DNA from: Orychophragmus violaceus
Lineage: Eukaryota; Streptophyta; Magnoliopsida; Brassicales; Brassicaceae
Direction: 5' to 3'
Assembly: GCA_030180135.1 (NCBI GenBank)
Contig: CM058233.1
Location: 100,772,994-100,836,993, forward strand
DNA length: 64,000 bases
Under the pieces are notes generated by a model that saw nothing but the letters and a program-made list of their open reading frames with translations, had not been told where the DNA came from and made no database searches. Below, one piece after another: positions 45,508 to 55,826 of the stretch (position 1 is its first letter; each line of letters opens with the position of its first letter). Position numbers and translations under genes: made by a program.

Positions 45508-46758
45508 ATGGGTGAGGTGGCTTATATGGACGAGGGAGATTTAGAAGCAATAGTCAGAGGCTACTCAGGCTCCGGAGACGCGTTTTCCGGGGAAAGCTCC
45601 GGTGGGTTTTCACCTACGTTTTGCTTCCCGAGTGAGACGGCTAGTTTCTACGAACTGGAGATGGAGACAACCGGTTTAGATGAACTCGGTGAACTCTACA
45701 AACCTTTTTACCCTTTCTCTACACAAACGATCCTCACCAGCTCCGTCGCTGTTCCCGAAGATTCAAGAAGTTTCCGAGATGATAAGAAACAACGAACACA
45801 TGGTTGTCTTCTATCTAATGGATCAAGAGTTGATCATATCCGAATCCCAGAATCCAAATCGAAGAAGAGGTCAGTATAATTCTCGAAGTTCTTTAAAATG
45901 CGAAAAAAGAAAATCTTGAATATTATTAAATTATCATATATTTAAAAATTGGTTTAAAATTGTCTAATTACGATTACAAACTTACTAGTAAAAATAGTAG
46001 TATACATAGTTACCAAAATGGTTTTCTCCAACTTGGTTTTGTTATTAAAATTCGGGTTAAATAATAAATAGATATTATGATTTGAATTTGGACAGCAAGA
46101 AGAACCAACAGAAGAGAGTTGTTGAGCAAGTGAAGGAAGAGAATCTGTTGTCGGACGCATGGGCGTGGCGTAAATACGGGCAAAAACCCATCAAAGGATC
46201 TCCATACCCAAGGTCTTAAACCATTCCCGGTTTAGTTCGATCTTATTCTCACTCTTAACCAAAAACATAACCGGTTTAACTTAATCTCTCGAATTTGTGT
46301 TTCATTTATTCAGGAGTTATTACAGGTGCAGCAGCTCCAAGGGGTGTCTAGCAAGAAAACAAGTCGAAAGAAATCCTCAGAACCCGGAAAAGTTCACCAT
46401 AACGTATACGAATGAGCACAATCATGAGCTACCAACCCGGAGAAACTCATTAGCCGGTTCAACTCGAGCAAAATCTTCCCAACCCAAACCGGCCGTAACA
46501 AAAAAATCCGGAAAGCAAGTGGTTTCTTCTCCAACAAGTAACTCCATGATCACATCCGCTGATGAATCTTCCGTTGCGGTTCAAGAGATGAGGGTTGCAG
46601 AAATAAGTACCTACCAAGCAACTGGAGAAATCGAAGGCACGAGTACCTATTTACCATCGGATTTGTTGTCGGGGACCGGATATTTTCCGAGTTTTATTGG
46701 TGACTTCGATGAACTATTGAATAGCCAAGAGTTCCTCAATGGGTTATGGAATTACTAG
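45508..46758 (+). CDS. WRKY29: WRKY29 transcription factor
   Basis: Exons 45508-45869, 46096-46212 and 46314-46758; 924 nt, 307 aa (the Arabidopsis protein is ~304 aa from memory). The N-terminus reads MGEVAYMDEGDLEAIVRGYS, so relative to Arabidopsis there may be six extra residues before MDEGDLEAIV; either Met could start. The WRKY domain has WRKYGQK at 145-151 and a C2H2 finger of Cys165, Cys171, His195 and His197 (C-X5-C, X23, HNH), group IIe. The second intron splits the codon of the Arg before SYYRC, the conserved WRKY intron. A basic KKNQQKRVV segment precedes the domain. In Arabidopsis WRKY29 acts downstream of the flagellin MAPK cascade in the nucleus. Intact, and adjacent to GH9B15 as in At4g23550/23560. 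Confidence 0.95.
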
Positions 46759-46993
46759 AGAACGTTAGGTGTTTATATATATATTGAAACTTATATTATA
46801 GTTGCATTGCGGCCGTTGAGAAAAATGTATAAATGTCTAGTCTCTATATGAGATTAGAGCGTCGTAGTTTTCGTCTTGTTTCCAGCTTAACTTTTAAATG
46901 TAACCAAATATAATTCTTACATTTTAATTACAAATATATTTCTAGGACGATTAAGTCAACATTTGTTAATGTTCTAAAAATGACTCTGTTTAA

Positions 46994-47252
46994 GAGCAGG
47001 TCCAGCGGTGTTACTCATGCTGGATCCTTAAAAATATTATTATTTTTTTTTTTTTACAGATGCCAAAAAAAAAAATTAAAAAAGCGACGAATCAGGTGCT
47101 GACACGTGTCAACTACAGTGCAAGAAACGGTCCTTGAATAAGGATTTTAGGAGATGTTTTGTTAAAAAAATTGGGGAATTCACGTGGGACCTACAGTATT
47201 ATAATTTTTTTTTTAAGAGCCTCCCTTAAAAAACCAGCGCTGTGGGTGCCTC
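46994..47252. mobile_element. Tourist/Harbinger-like MITE, 259 bp
   Basis: TAA at 46991-46993 and 47253-47255 flanks the insert. The left end GAGCAGGTCCAGCGGTG and inverted right end GAGGCACCCACAGCGCTG are imperfect TIRs. It lies ~235 bp 3' of WRKY29. It belongs to the same general class as the MITE at 10407-10665, and by coincidence or subfamily descent has the same length. Confidence 0.78.
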
Positions 47253-47322
47253 TAAACGTTAGATGTTTCACTTAAAATGGAAGTGTGCTCTAGACGGTCT
47301 AGACAGTTAGTTAGACATCCTT

Positions 47323-48069
47323 TTTTTTAACACTAGCGATTTATTAAAAGTCAAGAGAAAAGTATTGGGCTTAAAAGCCCAACAACCATACAAAGCATAA
47401 AAAACAACAGAAGTGGGGCCTGCGAAGGAGAACACGTGGCACACGTGTCAGCAGAACAACCGCTTCTACTTGCATGTCCAGCGACCACCGCCAACCACCG
47501 GACGTCAGAAAGTCGGCATGCAATATCCGGCAAAGTGAGGAGGAAGTCACCGCCGAACGATACCGCCCAAACCCAGCATGCCTCTGTAACTCACCGGAGG
47601 ACCAAATCCCGAGAAGGATTGTTGAAGAGAGAACTGCGTAGAAGAGAAAACCGTCTGTAGGCATCACCGTCGACCACCGTCCCCGAGATACTCTGCCGCC
47701 GTCTCGACCCAAACTATTGAGCGTGACTTTGCCCATCATATGCTCGACCTCCAAGAGCGATGGAAGCGACAAAGATTTACTTCCCGCCGAAACACCAACC
47801 GCCGACAACGCCTAAAGTGCACAACAGAGTCTCCAACATGATGAGAACGAGGGAAGAGAGATCCGATGAAATCGGAATTTATTCTACCCGGACCAAGCCG
47901 GGCAGCCACGAAACACAAAAACAACATGAATCGCTTCTAGAAACACCAAGAAAGGTAAAAAACGAAGTGAATCGAAGGTGAAACTATAAACAAACGAAGG
48001 AGATGAGTTTCTCTCTCTGAAAGATCCTAGAGAGAGAAGAGAGAGAAACTCCTTCCCAATTCTACATTC
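47323..48069 (-). mobile_element. Non-autonomous poly(A) retroposon, ~0.75 kb
   Basis: A 15-bp duplication TAGTTAGACATCCTT (47308-47322 and 48070-48084) flanks it. Its 3' end on the minus strand reads GACTTTTAATAAATCGCTAG then poly(A). The 5' part is pyrimidine-rich (GAGAGAGAAACTC palindromes near 48010-48050). The middle is GC-rich with an open frame (47808 to 47371) of no known family. It looks like a LINE-mobilised derivative, related in style to 49454-51514. Confidence 0.75.
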
Positions 48070-48084
48070 TAGTTAGACATCCTT

Positions 48085-48450
48085 AAAGATCTATTTTGCA
48101 TTATAGTCACCAATATTACATCTCACCCACTCAGCCGCATTCAGTAGACAAATGAATGTGAAAACTATTTTTCTAAAATCAATTATTGGCAAAGAAATTA
48201 TATTCCAATAAATGGTCAGATTTTTGAAATAGACGCGTGATCTTAATTATTTTATGCAAAAACTTAATAATAACTAATGTTACTCTTAGGCTCTAAAATT
48301 TGGTCAAATTTTACTCAGATTATAAATAAATGGTCAAATTTTACTCTTAGATTTGGGCGTTAGCCGACTTTTCAGTTCCAGAGAAAGGATTATTAGATGC
48401 TTTCTCAATCTTTGAAAACTTTCACTACCTTTTACAGTAACAAAAAAAGA
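48085..48450. other. Intergenic DNA, no gene seen
   Basis: AT-rich. Direct repeat TGGTCAAATTTTACTC at 48301 and 48332. Nothing coding. Confidence 0.35.
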
Positions 48451-48454
48451 TTTA

Positions 48455-49005
48455 CGATTCCAAGGTAGGTACGCATGAGTTTTCTTGTATTATTTGGATG
48501 ATTTGGAAGAGCATAAACAAATTACTATTTAAAGGGACAGTATTCGAGCCAATGCAGACGATTCAAAAGATAAAAGAGGCATCGAAAAGATGGTTCATGA
48601 CTCAATTAGTTGGTAACAATCAACATAGGACACATGAGACCGAGTCAATTGAAGCGGGAAGTAAATGAGAGCCGCCTCCACGGCATGGCTCAAACGCAAT
48701 GTTGTTCATGTCTGGAACAAAAGGAAAGCTTTACTAGGCGTGGGTTGGGTCCTCAGAGACGAAAGGGATAAGGTCTTGTTACATAGCCGACGAGCCTTCT
48801 AACATTCGGGAGATTTGTTGGAGGAAATGTTTATAAGTCTGACTGGGAAATTGAGAGTATGATAAGCCATGGTCTGGACATGGTCATTTTTGTTTCTCAT
48901 GATGCTGATCTCTTAGGCTCTATCATGAGAGTTGGGACCAAAACCTTGGCCAAATTTCACTTGGTATGCGATGGAGATTATTCATGACTGAATGGCGACT
49001 AAGGT
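48455..49005 (+). pseudogene. LINE ORF2 C-terminal fragment (RNase H)
   Basis: Plus-strand frames read CIIWMIWKSINKLLFKGTVF (the zf-RVT to RNase H linker typical of plant LINEs), then in shifted frames PPPRH..LK, VGWVLRDERDKVLLHSRRAF and a decayed RNase H body. Many stops and frameshifts; old remnant without a clear tail. Confidence 0.6.
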
Positions 49006-49106
49006 GGAAACGGGAGAATTTAATAGAGGAGTGTCGATCATTTCTCAAAGTGTCACAAGGTAGTGGAATCTTATGTTGCCACTAATCATCCATCTTGGTT
49101 GATTAT

Positions 49107-49453
49107 AGTAAAAGATAAATGACATGATATATTCGTTAATTTGGCAACTAATCAACCTTTCTAGAATTTTGTAAATATTCAAAGTTTGCAACTAACATTT
49201 TCTTGAACATTTAATTTATATGAATAGCTATCATCATAAGAAAAACATCTTGGTAGGCAACGATTTTTTTAAGAAAGAAATGAATCCAATATTTTATGAA
49301 ATAAATATTTTTCATTTTAATTAAGCTATTATAAAATGATATATTTATATTTGAACCAAATGATACATCCCCTGAATAAGTATTAAAATTCTAGTCTAAT
49401 AGTTGTCATATTCTTCTTTGCTAAATTTGAAGAGTGAGTTTGTCTGGTAGAAG
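49107..49453 (-). repeat. Duplicated 3' flank of the GH9 gene, part 1
   Basis: Matches 55290-55815 (AAGATAAATGACATGATATA, GATACATCCCCTGA, TCTAATAG..GTTGTCATATTCTT, GAGTTTGT.TGGTAGAA) except that the GH9-side copy has ~200 extra bp at 55342-55540. It continues after the retroposon at 51515. Confidence 0.85.
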
Positions 49454-51514
49454 AATATCAAAGTTGACAAAAAATAAGTGGAGTTACTGTTGACGAAAAT
49501 TCCTCTCAGGCCCGTATCCCGAGATGGCATCTTTTGACTCCAACAGTGACACTGTCCCCGCTTAGGATCCCTTCACCACCGCCTTGGAAGTAGCATCTCC
49601 GTCGCAAAATGCACTTCCCGGCCAGATTTGGGAATTTTTATGGAGTTTCTTCAAGTGTCTTCGGTCAAGTTACACCTCTCAGCTTCCTCATGACGCCGTT
49701 ACCTGATGCTGCAGATCCGCCCGACCCACCTCCTTTGCCGTTGGTCTCTCCGGCTAACTGGTTCGCCGTCACGCCGACCTCGTGTGTTGCTTCACTGGTT
49801 TCCCCTTGTTTTTCGCCGTTACCGGCATCTGTGTTGGCCGCTCCTCCGCCAAATCGTCTCCTGCTCGCTCCACCGTCACTCCAGCTCAGATCCCAGCCGT
49901 CGCCGTCACCTCAGCTCGTCCCCCAGCCTCAGCCGTTGTCTCTGTCATCGTGCGCCGCCACTGCACCTGCTCTTCGTTGGTTCTCGTCGTCCCCGATCTG
50001 CGGCTATAGATCCTCATCGTCGTACCGCCTCTCAGCTTCACACCCCAAGAACCTCTACTGCTTGCCGCCGCCGCTAATCCTGCTCGCCGGCCTGACTCCG
50101 TCGTCGATTCCTTTGTCAAGCCCGGCCTTAATGGCTGCGGATCCTTCTGCTCCATGGTTAAAGACGTCGTCTGCTGTTCCAAATCTTCTATCCTCAGATC
50201 TGTCTCTCTGGTTAGAGACGCCAAGGTTGGCGATGAAGGCTCTGCCTCTGGTTCGAGTTGCTGATTCTTCACCTGTTGTCACAACTGCCTTTGAATCTCC
50301 AGCTCTCGATACCACATTTTCCAAAGCGTACTCCAGGTTTATCATTAAAGCCATGGAATACTTATCTTCTGATTATCTGCTGAATTACATCTCTACCGCT
50401 TGTATGCGATTGTTTACTGCACTATGCAGAGATTTGCTCCATTGTAGCCTCTTGCAGCTCCAGAACTTTCGGCCTCCTTTGATTTCCCTTGCTCCATCTA
50501 TGGTGCCGAGTTCTTATCTCCTTAAGGAATTGGTCCTCGTTTCCTTGTCTTCTTCCGATCTGACAAACTCGCTTTGCATTATCTGGGAGGGGTGGTGTTT
50601 CTTGGCTCCGACTCTCGGAATGAAGACTATTTTCTGCGCTAACCGGGGTTGGTGGTGTTTCTTGGTGGTTGTTCCTCCGACGCCGCCAGTACCTCCTGAT
50701 CCGCCGGATTCTATCATTTATCCGTATTGTCACTTTGCTCACGGCTTCTCTAATGTTGCAGTTTTGACCCTCTCCAGGTTAGGAGACATGTCTTTTATGA
50801 CTGCCTTCACTTCTACCGTCGCCAATCCTTCTTCCATTCAGGCCAATCTTGATCTTCATGCCTCGTGTTCAGGTTTGATCATAATGGTACATGGGAATGG
50901 TTGGTGTTTGACGGATTTATGTCTTATGGTGAGGATTTTTCCTCTTAAGCCTAAGCTCATGTCACCCCAATTACCTCTTTATGAGGACCACTTGCCTCCT
51001 TATGAGGACCACTTGCCTCTTTATGAGGATCACTTACCTCTTTATGAGGATCACTTTCTTACTGCTATATGCAGCCACATCCACCCTTACCTCTGTATGA
51101 GGATTTTAGACTCTTGTAGTCTGTTTGTCTCCTTTAAGGAGATCGTCTCTCCCTTGAATTCATCATTTGATTTAAATGGTTGTATTACAAGGGGTGTCAT
51201 CAAAGGCTCATATGTTAGGTGTTTAATCGCCTCTGTAGCCATTCTGGAGATGGGAAATTGTGCACTTGCTGCTGTTCCAATCTCGGGTGTTCGATCCAGT
51301 ACCCACGGCTTCATCTTACTTAACAACTCAAACGTCAATGAGATTCGAGGACTTCTCCGCGACTTCAGATTGTTTAAGTGCTTTGTAGTCTCTATCTCTC
51401 TATGCTTTCAAGTTTATCTTGTTGTATTTGCTTATCTTGCCATTTTGTTGTGGAACATTTACTCCGATTTTGGAGCTTAGTTTTAATATAAAAAGTTGTT
51501 GACCAAAAAAAAAA
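49454..51514 (+). mobile_element. Non-autonomous non-LTR retroposon, ~2.06 kb
   Basis: Inserted inside the duplicated GH9 3' segment. A 16-17-bp duplication AGTTTGTCTGGTAGAAG flanks it (49437-49453 and 51515-51531). The 3' end is AATATAAAAAGTTGTTGACC then poly(A), the ending seen in crucifer LINEs. It encodes no endonuclease or reverse transcriptase, so it must use a LINE's machinery. It is much more GC-rich than its surroundings and almost entirely one open frame (next entry). Confidence 0.85.
49609..51480 (+). CDS. 623-aa ORF of the retroposon, unknown function
   Basis: One uninterrupted frame from ATG 49609 to TAG 51478-51480 fills ~90% of the element and stops ~20 bp before the poly(A) tail. 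The first ~150 residues are Pro/Ser/Leu-rich, possibly a translated 5' leader. Residues ~458-485 hold four tandem units of LPLYEDH (24-nt DNA repeats at ~50965-51058). WCFL occurs twice (near 50600 and 50655), and the C-terminus is hydrophobic (FQVYLVVFAYLAILLWNIYS). I see no DUF4283, zinc knuckle, endonuclease or RT motif. The absence of stops may reflect recent arrival, base composition or selection; I cannot tell which. Treated as transposon-encoded, not a host gene. Confidence 0.45.
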   Translation: MHFPARFGNFYGVSSSVFGQVTPLSFLMTPLPDAADPPDPPPLPLVSPANWFAVTPTSCVASLVSPCFSPLPASVLAAPPPNRLLLAPPSLQLRSQPSPSPQLVPQPQPLSLSSCAATAPALRWFSSSPICGYRSSSSYRLSASHPKNLYCLPPPLILLAGLTPSSIPLSSPALMAADPSAPWLKTSSAVPNLLSSDLSLWLETPRLAMKALPLVRVADSSPVVTTAFESPALDTTFSKAYSRFIIKAMEYLSSDYLLNYISTACMRLFTALCRDLLHCSLLQLQNFRPPLISLAPSMVPSSYLLKELVLVSLSSSDLTNSLCIIWEGWCFLAPTLGMKTIFCANRGWWCFLVVVPPTPPVPPDPPDSIIYPYCHFAHGFSNVAVLTLSRLGDMSFMTAFTSTVANPSSIQANLDLHASCSGLIIMVHGNGWCLTDLCLMVRIFPLKPKLMSPQLPLYEDHLPPYEDHLPLYEDHLPLYEDHFLTAICSHIHPYLCMRILDSCSLFVSFKEIVSPLNSSFDLNGCITRGVIKGSYVRCLIASVAILEMGNCALAAVPISGVRSSTHGFILLNNSNVNEIRGLLRDFRLFKCFVVSISLCFQVYLVVFAYLAILLWNIYSDFGA

Positions 51515-51531
51515 AGTTTGTCTGGTAGAAG

Positions 51532-51605
51532 TGTTCCATCAGAGCAGCAACGAGCCCAATAAAGACGGCGCTAATGTAAGTAGTGGGCTCTGCATGGGAA
51601 TAGAT
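51532..51605 (-). pseudogene. Fragment of a duplicated GH9 gene (last-exon piece)
   Basis: The minus strand encodes HAEPTTYISAVFIGLVAALM, matching the C-terminal HAEPTTYINAAFIGPVAALI of the intact GH9 gene at 55827. It is joined to the duplicated 3' flank at 49107-49453, from which it was split by the retroposon. Upstream of ~51605 the homology is lost. A dead partial duplicate. Confidence 0.85.
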
Positions 51606-51879
51606 GGAAATCTTGGGCCTGGACCGTATGAGTATTCTGGTTTAGGATAAAATAGATACTGTAAAACATATATCTAGGTTGGAAAGAGTTACTGCGTGAA
51701 AAACGGAAATAGTACAATTCCTTCAGATCTTAGGATAAGTGTGTTGTGTTTTCTATAAAGATGCTCAGGTTAGGGTTGACTAACACACACAACAAAAAAC
51801 AGAACATACTTTTGGAACTGATCTGTGACTATGGAATTGTCTTTTGGTCTTGCCCCTCTGTGAAAGGGTTGAAGAAGAA

Positions 51880-53070
51880 GAAGATGAAAAGGTCGAAGGT
51901 AGAAGGAGGAGCCAGAAGGAATAAAAGAGCCGTTTCCAAGCCCCCTTCACCTCCTTTCGGGAGGATGTATTGATAGAGATCCTAGCGAGATTGCCGGCGG
52001 GTTCAAGTGTGTCTTAAAGCTCTGGCTTTCCCTCATCTCCTGCAGCTATTTTTCTAACTTTTTTCTTAAATATCCATCGCCGGGCGTCTATTCATGTATT
52101 TGTGGATAAGGACGGCCACGACAAGTATGCGTTGCTCTCAGCGTGGCTTAAGAAATTGGAGAATATTCTGTATACTCAACGAAGATGTGACCATTCGGGC
52201 AATGAGAGGCTGCTTCGTGAACGGTCTTCGAGGCTTGATGTGTTTCAGAATTGGGACAAGGGTGCGGATCTGTAACCTCACCACCAAACATCACGTGGAA
52301 TTGCCGCCATTAGTTAGATGGAACGATGAACCCCATATATGGAACCACTTTGGACACGATCCTATTCAAGACGAATACAAAGTGCTTAGCTTAGTTTGGG
52401 AGATGAGCAAGAAAGAGAGCAGAGTAGTGAGAAGCGAGCATCAGGTGCTGGTACTTGGTCCTGGAGCTTGTTTGAGTAAAAGCAGAAGAATTCAAAGCGT
52501 TCTTACTCACAAGGTATCTCCATCGAAGGGGTTTTGTATTATGGTGCCTGGACTGGTGAGAATAATACATGTGTGGTTGTGAGTTTTGACATGAGGTCTT
52601 AGGAGTTGAATTTGATTGAATTACCCATTGATGTTGGCATCATCTGGGACACTCGTGTCACTAATGAACTACAAAGACCAACTAGCTGTCTTTGACTACT
52701 CTCGTCTCGCAACTGAACATAGTATGGACCTGTGGGTTTTTCAAGACGTCGGGAATAAAGCCAATGGTCGAACAAGAAGACTTTTGTTTTCCCTATTCTT
52801 GACATTCGTATTATCCTCGAGGGTGACGCGTCGTTAATGATGCACGGGAGCAGTCGAGAGGGTGAGATTAGGTGCTTTGATAAGAATGACTCGACGACAC
52901 ATGTCAATTGCGATTTGGACAAGAGTAAGATAATAGGTGGGGTTATAGTACCATACTACCATTACACCACCGCAGTTTTGAAACCAAGTCTTTGCATATT
53001 TGTTATTGGGATGAATATTTTGAGAGCATTATGTATTTGGAAGCCTGAATTATTCTTCTATATATGTTAA
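51880..53070 (+). pseudogene. F-box protein gene with F-box-associated domain, degraded
   Basis: ATG near 51885 (MKRSKVEGGARRNKRAVSKP), then F-box traces in alternating frames (DVLIEILARLPAGS, LWLSLISCSYFSNFFLKYPS). F-box-associated sequence follows (RGCFVNGLRGLMCFRIG, RICNLTTKHHVELPPL, DEYKVLSLVWEMSK) and then IELPIDVG..WDTRVTNE further on, with at least three frameshifts and stops. F-box proteins recruit substrates to SCF ubiquitin ligases; this copy cannot be translated as one protein. Crucifers carry hundreds of such genes, so I cannot name the orthologue. Confidence 0.72.
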
Positions 53071-54625
53071 GACAATTTATAAAATAATAATATTGGAGTG
53101 ATTATTAAAAATTATGATATCTTCGCCTAACCATGTATGTAATCTTTTTTTACCCACAAATGTTCTTGAAATGGTTTCCGACACTAACTGAAGCTCTTTA
53201 TTATAGTTCACTTGATTTGATTTGATTAGGAACACAATGAAGGCCAAACAAACTCGAATCGTCTTCTGAAATCGATTAAATGTCCTTCAAATTGGGAAAG
53301 AGCAACAAGTAGCAGTGCTTCTTTGAATGGCCGAGCCAATGGGATATCCATTGTTTACATGGCTTAGTTATTATACAAGTTAGGTGTTCAAATGAATAAT
53401 ATAATCTAGCCAAAAATCTAATAGCCTTGTTGCGCACAAAAGATTGATTCATCATGGTTCAATACACTGTATAATTTCGAAGAGCTGCACATGATATATC
53501 TACGCTCGGTTACTCGTCAAGAACCAATAGCTAAGAGAAACATAATAAGACTAACAACTTAAGATGAAAGCACCAAATGAGCAGACAAAGATTCCAAAAC
53601 TTTATTTGAGCAAACATATGCCAAGAAATTTCGAGTACTTACAAGTAACTCATTAGATTCAAATTTCAAAACAAAAACAAAACAAAAGGAAATGTAGTAC
53701 AAGTCCCACAAAGTTTTAAAACACTCATCATGGGTACTGTATCATGTCGGTGACCAAGCGTTACTGCTTCCACTTCTTCAGGTTCTTAAGCTTGAAAATT
53801 CTAAAGATGTCAACAGACTCTTTATCACCTTGCAAATTTAGAAAAATTAGTGTCAAAATTACTAAAAGCTCAACTCATTTCTAAATCAGACTACTTTAGC
53901 AATCCTATTATCCTCCCAACGCTCCCAACGCTCCCAACGCTTCCCTACAATACTGACACACACATTAATGGCGGTTAAAGTGCACCAGAAAATGATGCTT
54001 CTTAAATATAACAAAAAATGATTGCATTTAAAAAACAATATAATCAAAATAATGCAAAATATTATTGCTAACTTCTGATTTTATTTATGGGCAACCTTTG
54101 TACAACATGATAAAGTTAAAATACATGAAATCAATACTTATAATGAGAAAAAAATAAAACAAAGTTTACAAATAACATATTAAAAACAATGATTAGTGGT
54201 TCACTTTGAATCAAGTTTAGCGTATAGAAGTTTATCAAATCCTTTAATTTTACAAATAGGTGATAGTCTAATTAAGAAAGCATTAAACACTAGCTTACGA
54301 TAAATTTCATGTATATTTGTTAAAACTTCTAAAAAAATACCAAATTTTATTAAGAAAAAAAGAAAAATATGATAAATATAGAAAAAAACGATTAATACTT
54401 GAATTCACACATAGGAGTGTACCCTTTTATTCACCTCCCCTTCTCATAATCAATCAAAATGCCATGTCATATATCACTAAACATAAATTAAACAAAAAGA
54501 AGAGTTAACGTTAAACAGTTAAAACTTGTAAAAAAAACCATTAACTTTTGACCGATGAATTAACACCGTAGAAAGACCAGAAACAAAATCCCTTCCCAGA
54601 AATTGAAGAAAAGAGAAGTTGCAGG
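53071..54625. other. Intergenic DNA with small exon-like traces
   Basis: The minus strand at 53828-53762 reads DKESVDIFRIFKLKNLKKWK then a stop, after an AG acceptor. Minus 53950-53890 reads GKRWERWERWEDNRIAKVV, built on a CTCCCAACG repeat (~53917-53943). These may be the last exons of a lost gene; no family recognised. A partial match to the left arm of the 1183-1888 TIR element lies near 54413-54480 (CTTTTATTCACCTCC, AATCAATCAAAATG). Confidence 0.35.
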
Positions 54626-55242
54626 ATGAGTAGATTTCTTTGTTTCGAGACCTTCCCAATTCCGATCGAAACGTCGGCGCTAGTGAATCGGAGATTTATT
54701 TATCGGAGTGTTCTGGAGAAAGGTAATCACCGAATCTAGAGCTTCATCATGTCAGTTCCTGTTTTTTCTCTCGTGTTTCATTCAATCGAGAGTAAGTGTT
54801 CGTTTTCTGATTCAGTTGCTAAGTATTGTCTTTCTTCAAATTTGATTTGATTTGCTTATGAATTGGGCATATTTAACATTTTTGTCAATTAGAAAAGCAG
54901 AAGATCTATATGTTTGATAAGCTATGTTTTTATTTTGAATCATGTTGGAATCGATCTTGAATAATATTGAGATTTAATGGCGAGTAACTAATTTCCTGGG
55001 GACATAACCTAGCTCATGTGTTTGATAAAACTGGATCTTATTGTGTTGTGCAGATAATAATCATAATAATAGTACACTCTTTGACGCATCTCAATAGGAG
55101 ATCTTTGGTCAAAGTCTTGAAGAAGTTGAATTGAGAGGTCTTGATGATGATGTTGTTGTTCTTGGACATGCCAATGATGATGGGTATCAGTTTTTGATAA
55201 ACGCAAGGTATATGAGAGTTAGTGAGGATTGTATAAATCCAG
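54626..55242 (+). pseudogene. 5' fragment of an unrecognised gene (two exons)
   Basis: Exon 1, 54626-54722 (MSRFLCFETFPIPIETSALV, ends with one base of a split codon at a GTAATC donor). Exon 2, 55054-55242, starts after TTGTGCAG and is in phase. It has a TAG at 55095-55097, then reads EIFGQSLEEVELRGLDDDVV and YQFLINARYMRVSEDCINPG to a GT donor. No further exon before the duplicated GH9 flank. The good codon structure apart from one stop suggests a recently truncated gene or captured fragment. Confidence 0.45.
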
Positions 55243-55289
55243 GTAGTATTATTAATCTAATCGACTATAGAGTTTTTATTATTCTATTA

Positions 55290-55815
55290 TAAGATAAATG
55301 ACATGATATATTCTTTAATTTAATAACTAGTCAATCTGTCTAGGGGTAGCAGTAGATCCTGTCGATTCAAAACCTTGTTCGAACTCTCTTTGGCATCTCA
55401 CAAATGTTTCAAAATATATAGTACATATTTGATCCTGAGCTCAAGCTAAAACTACCTACAAGAGAATCCATACTGAATCTATTATGATAGATCATTCTAA
55501 TTCATCACTACTAACTAAATTTTGTAAATATTTATAGTTAGCGACTGACATTTTATTAAACATTTCATCTATATGAATTGTTGTCATCATAAAAACATCT
55601 TGGGCCGCAATTTTTTAATAAGAAATAAGATCCAATACATATGAAATTAAATAGTTTCATTTTATTTAAGCTATTATACAATGATATAAGTGTGTAAATA
55701 TTTATAATTGAAGCAAATGATACATCCCCTGATTAAGTATTAAATTTTGTAGTCTAATAGCTGTTGTCATATTCTTATTTGCTAAATTTAAAAGTGAGTT
55801 TGTGTGGTAGAATTG
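55290..55815 (-). repeat. 3' flank of GH9 gene, source of the duplication at 49107
   Basis: Pairs with 49107-49453. Carries ~200 bp (55342-55540) absent from the other copy, either an insertion here or a deletion there. Confidence 0.8.
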
Positions 55816-55826
55816 TTCCCGGTACT

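Noticed and set aside
47351..47981. A host gene in the GC-rich segment downstream of WRKY29
   Set aside because: The segment is exactly bounded by a 15-bp duplication and a poly(A) tract, so the open frames belong to a retroposon.
49886..50742. Minus-strand open frames within the 2-kb retroposon
   Set aside because: They mirror the GC-rich plus-strand frame and are shorter, without motifs; poly(A) polarity shows the element is plus-strand.
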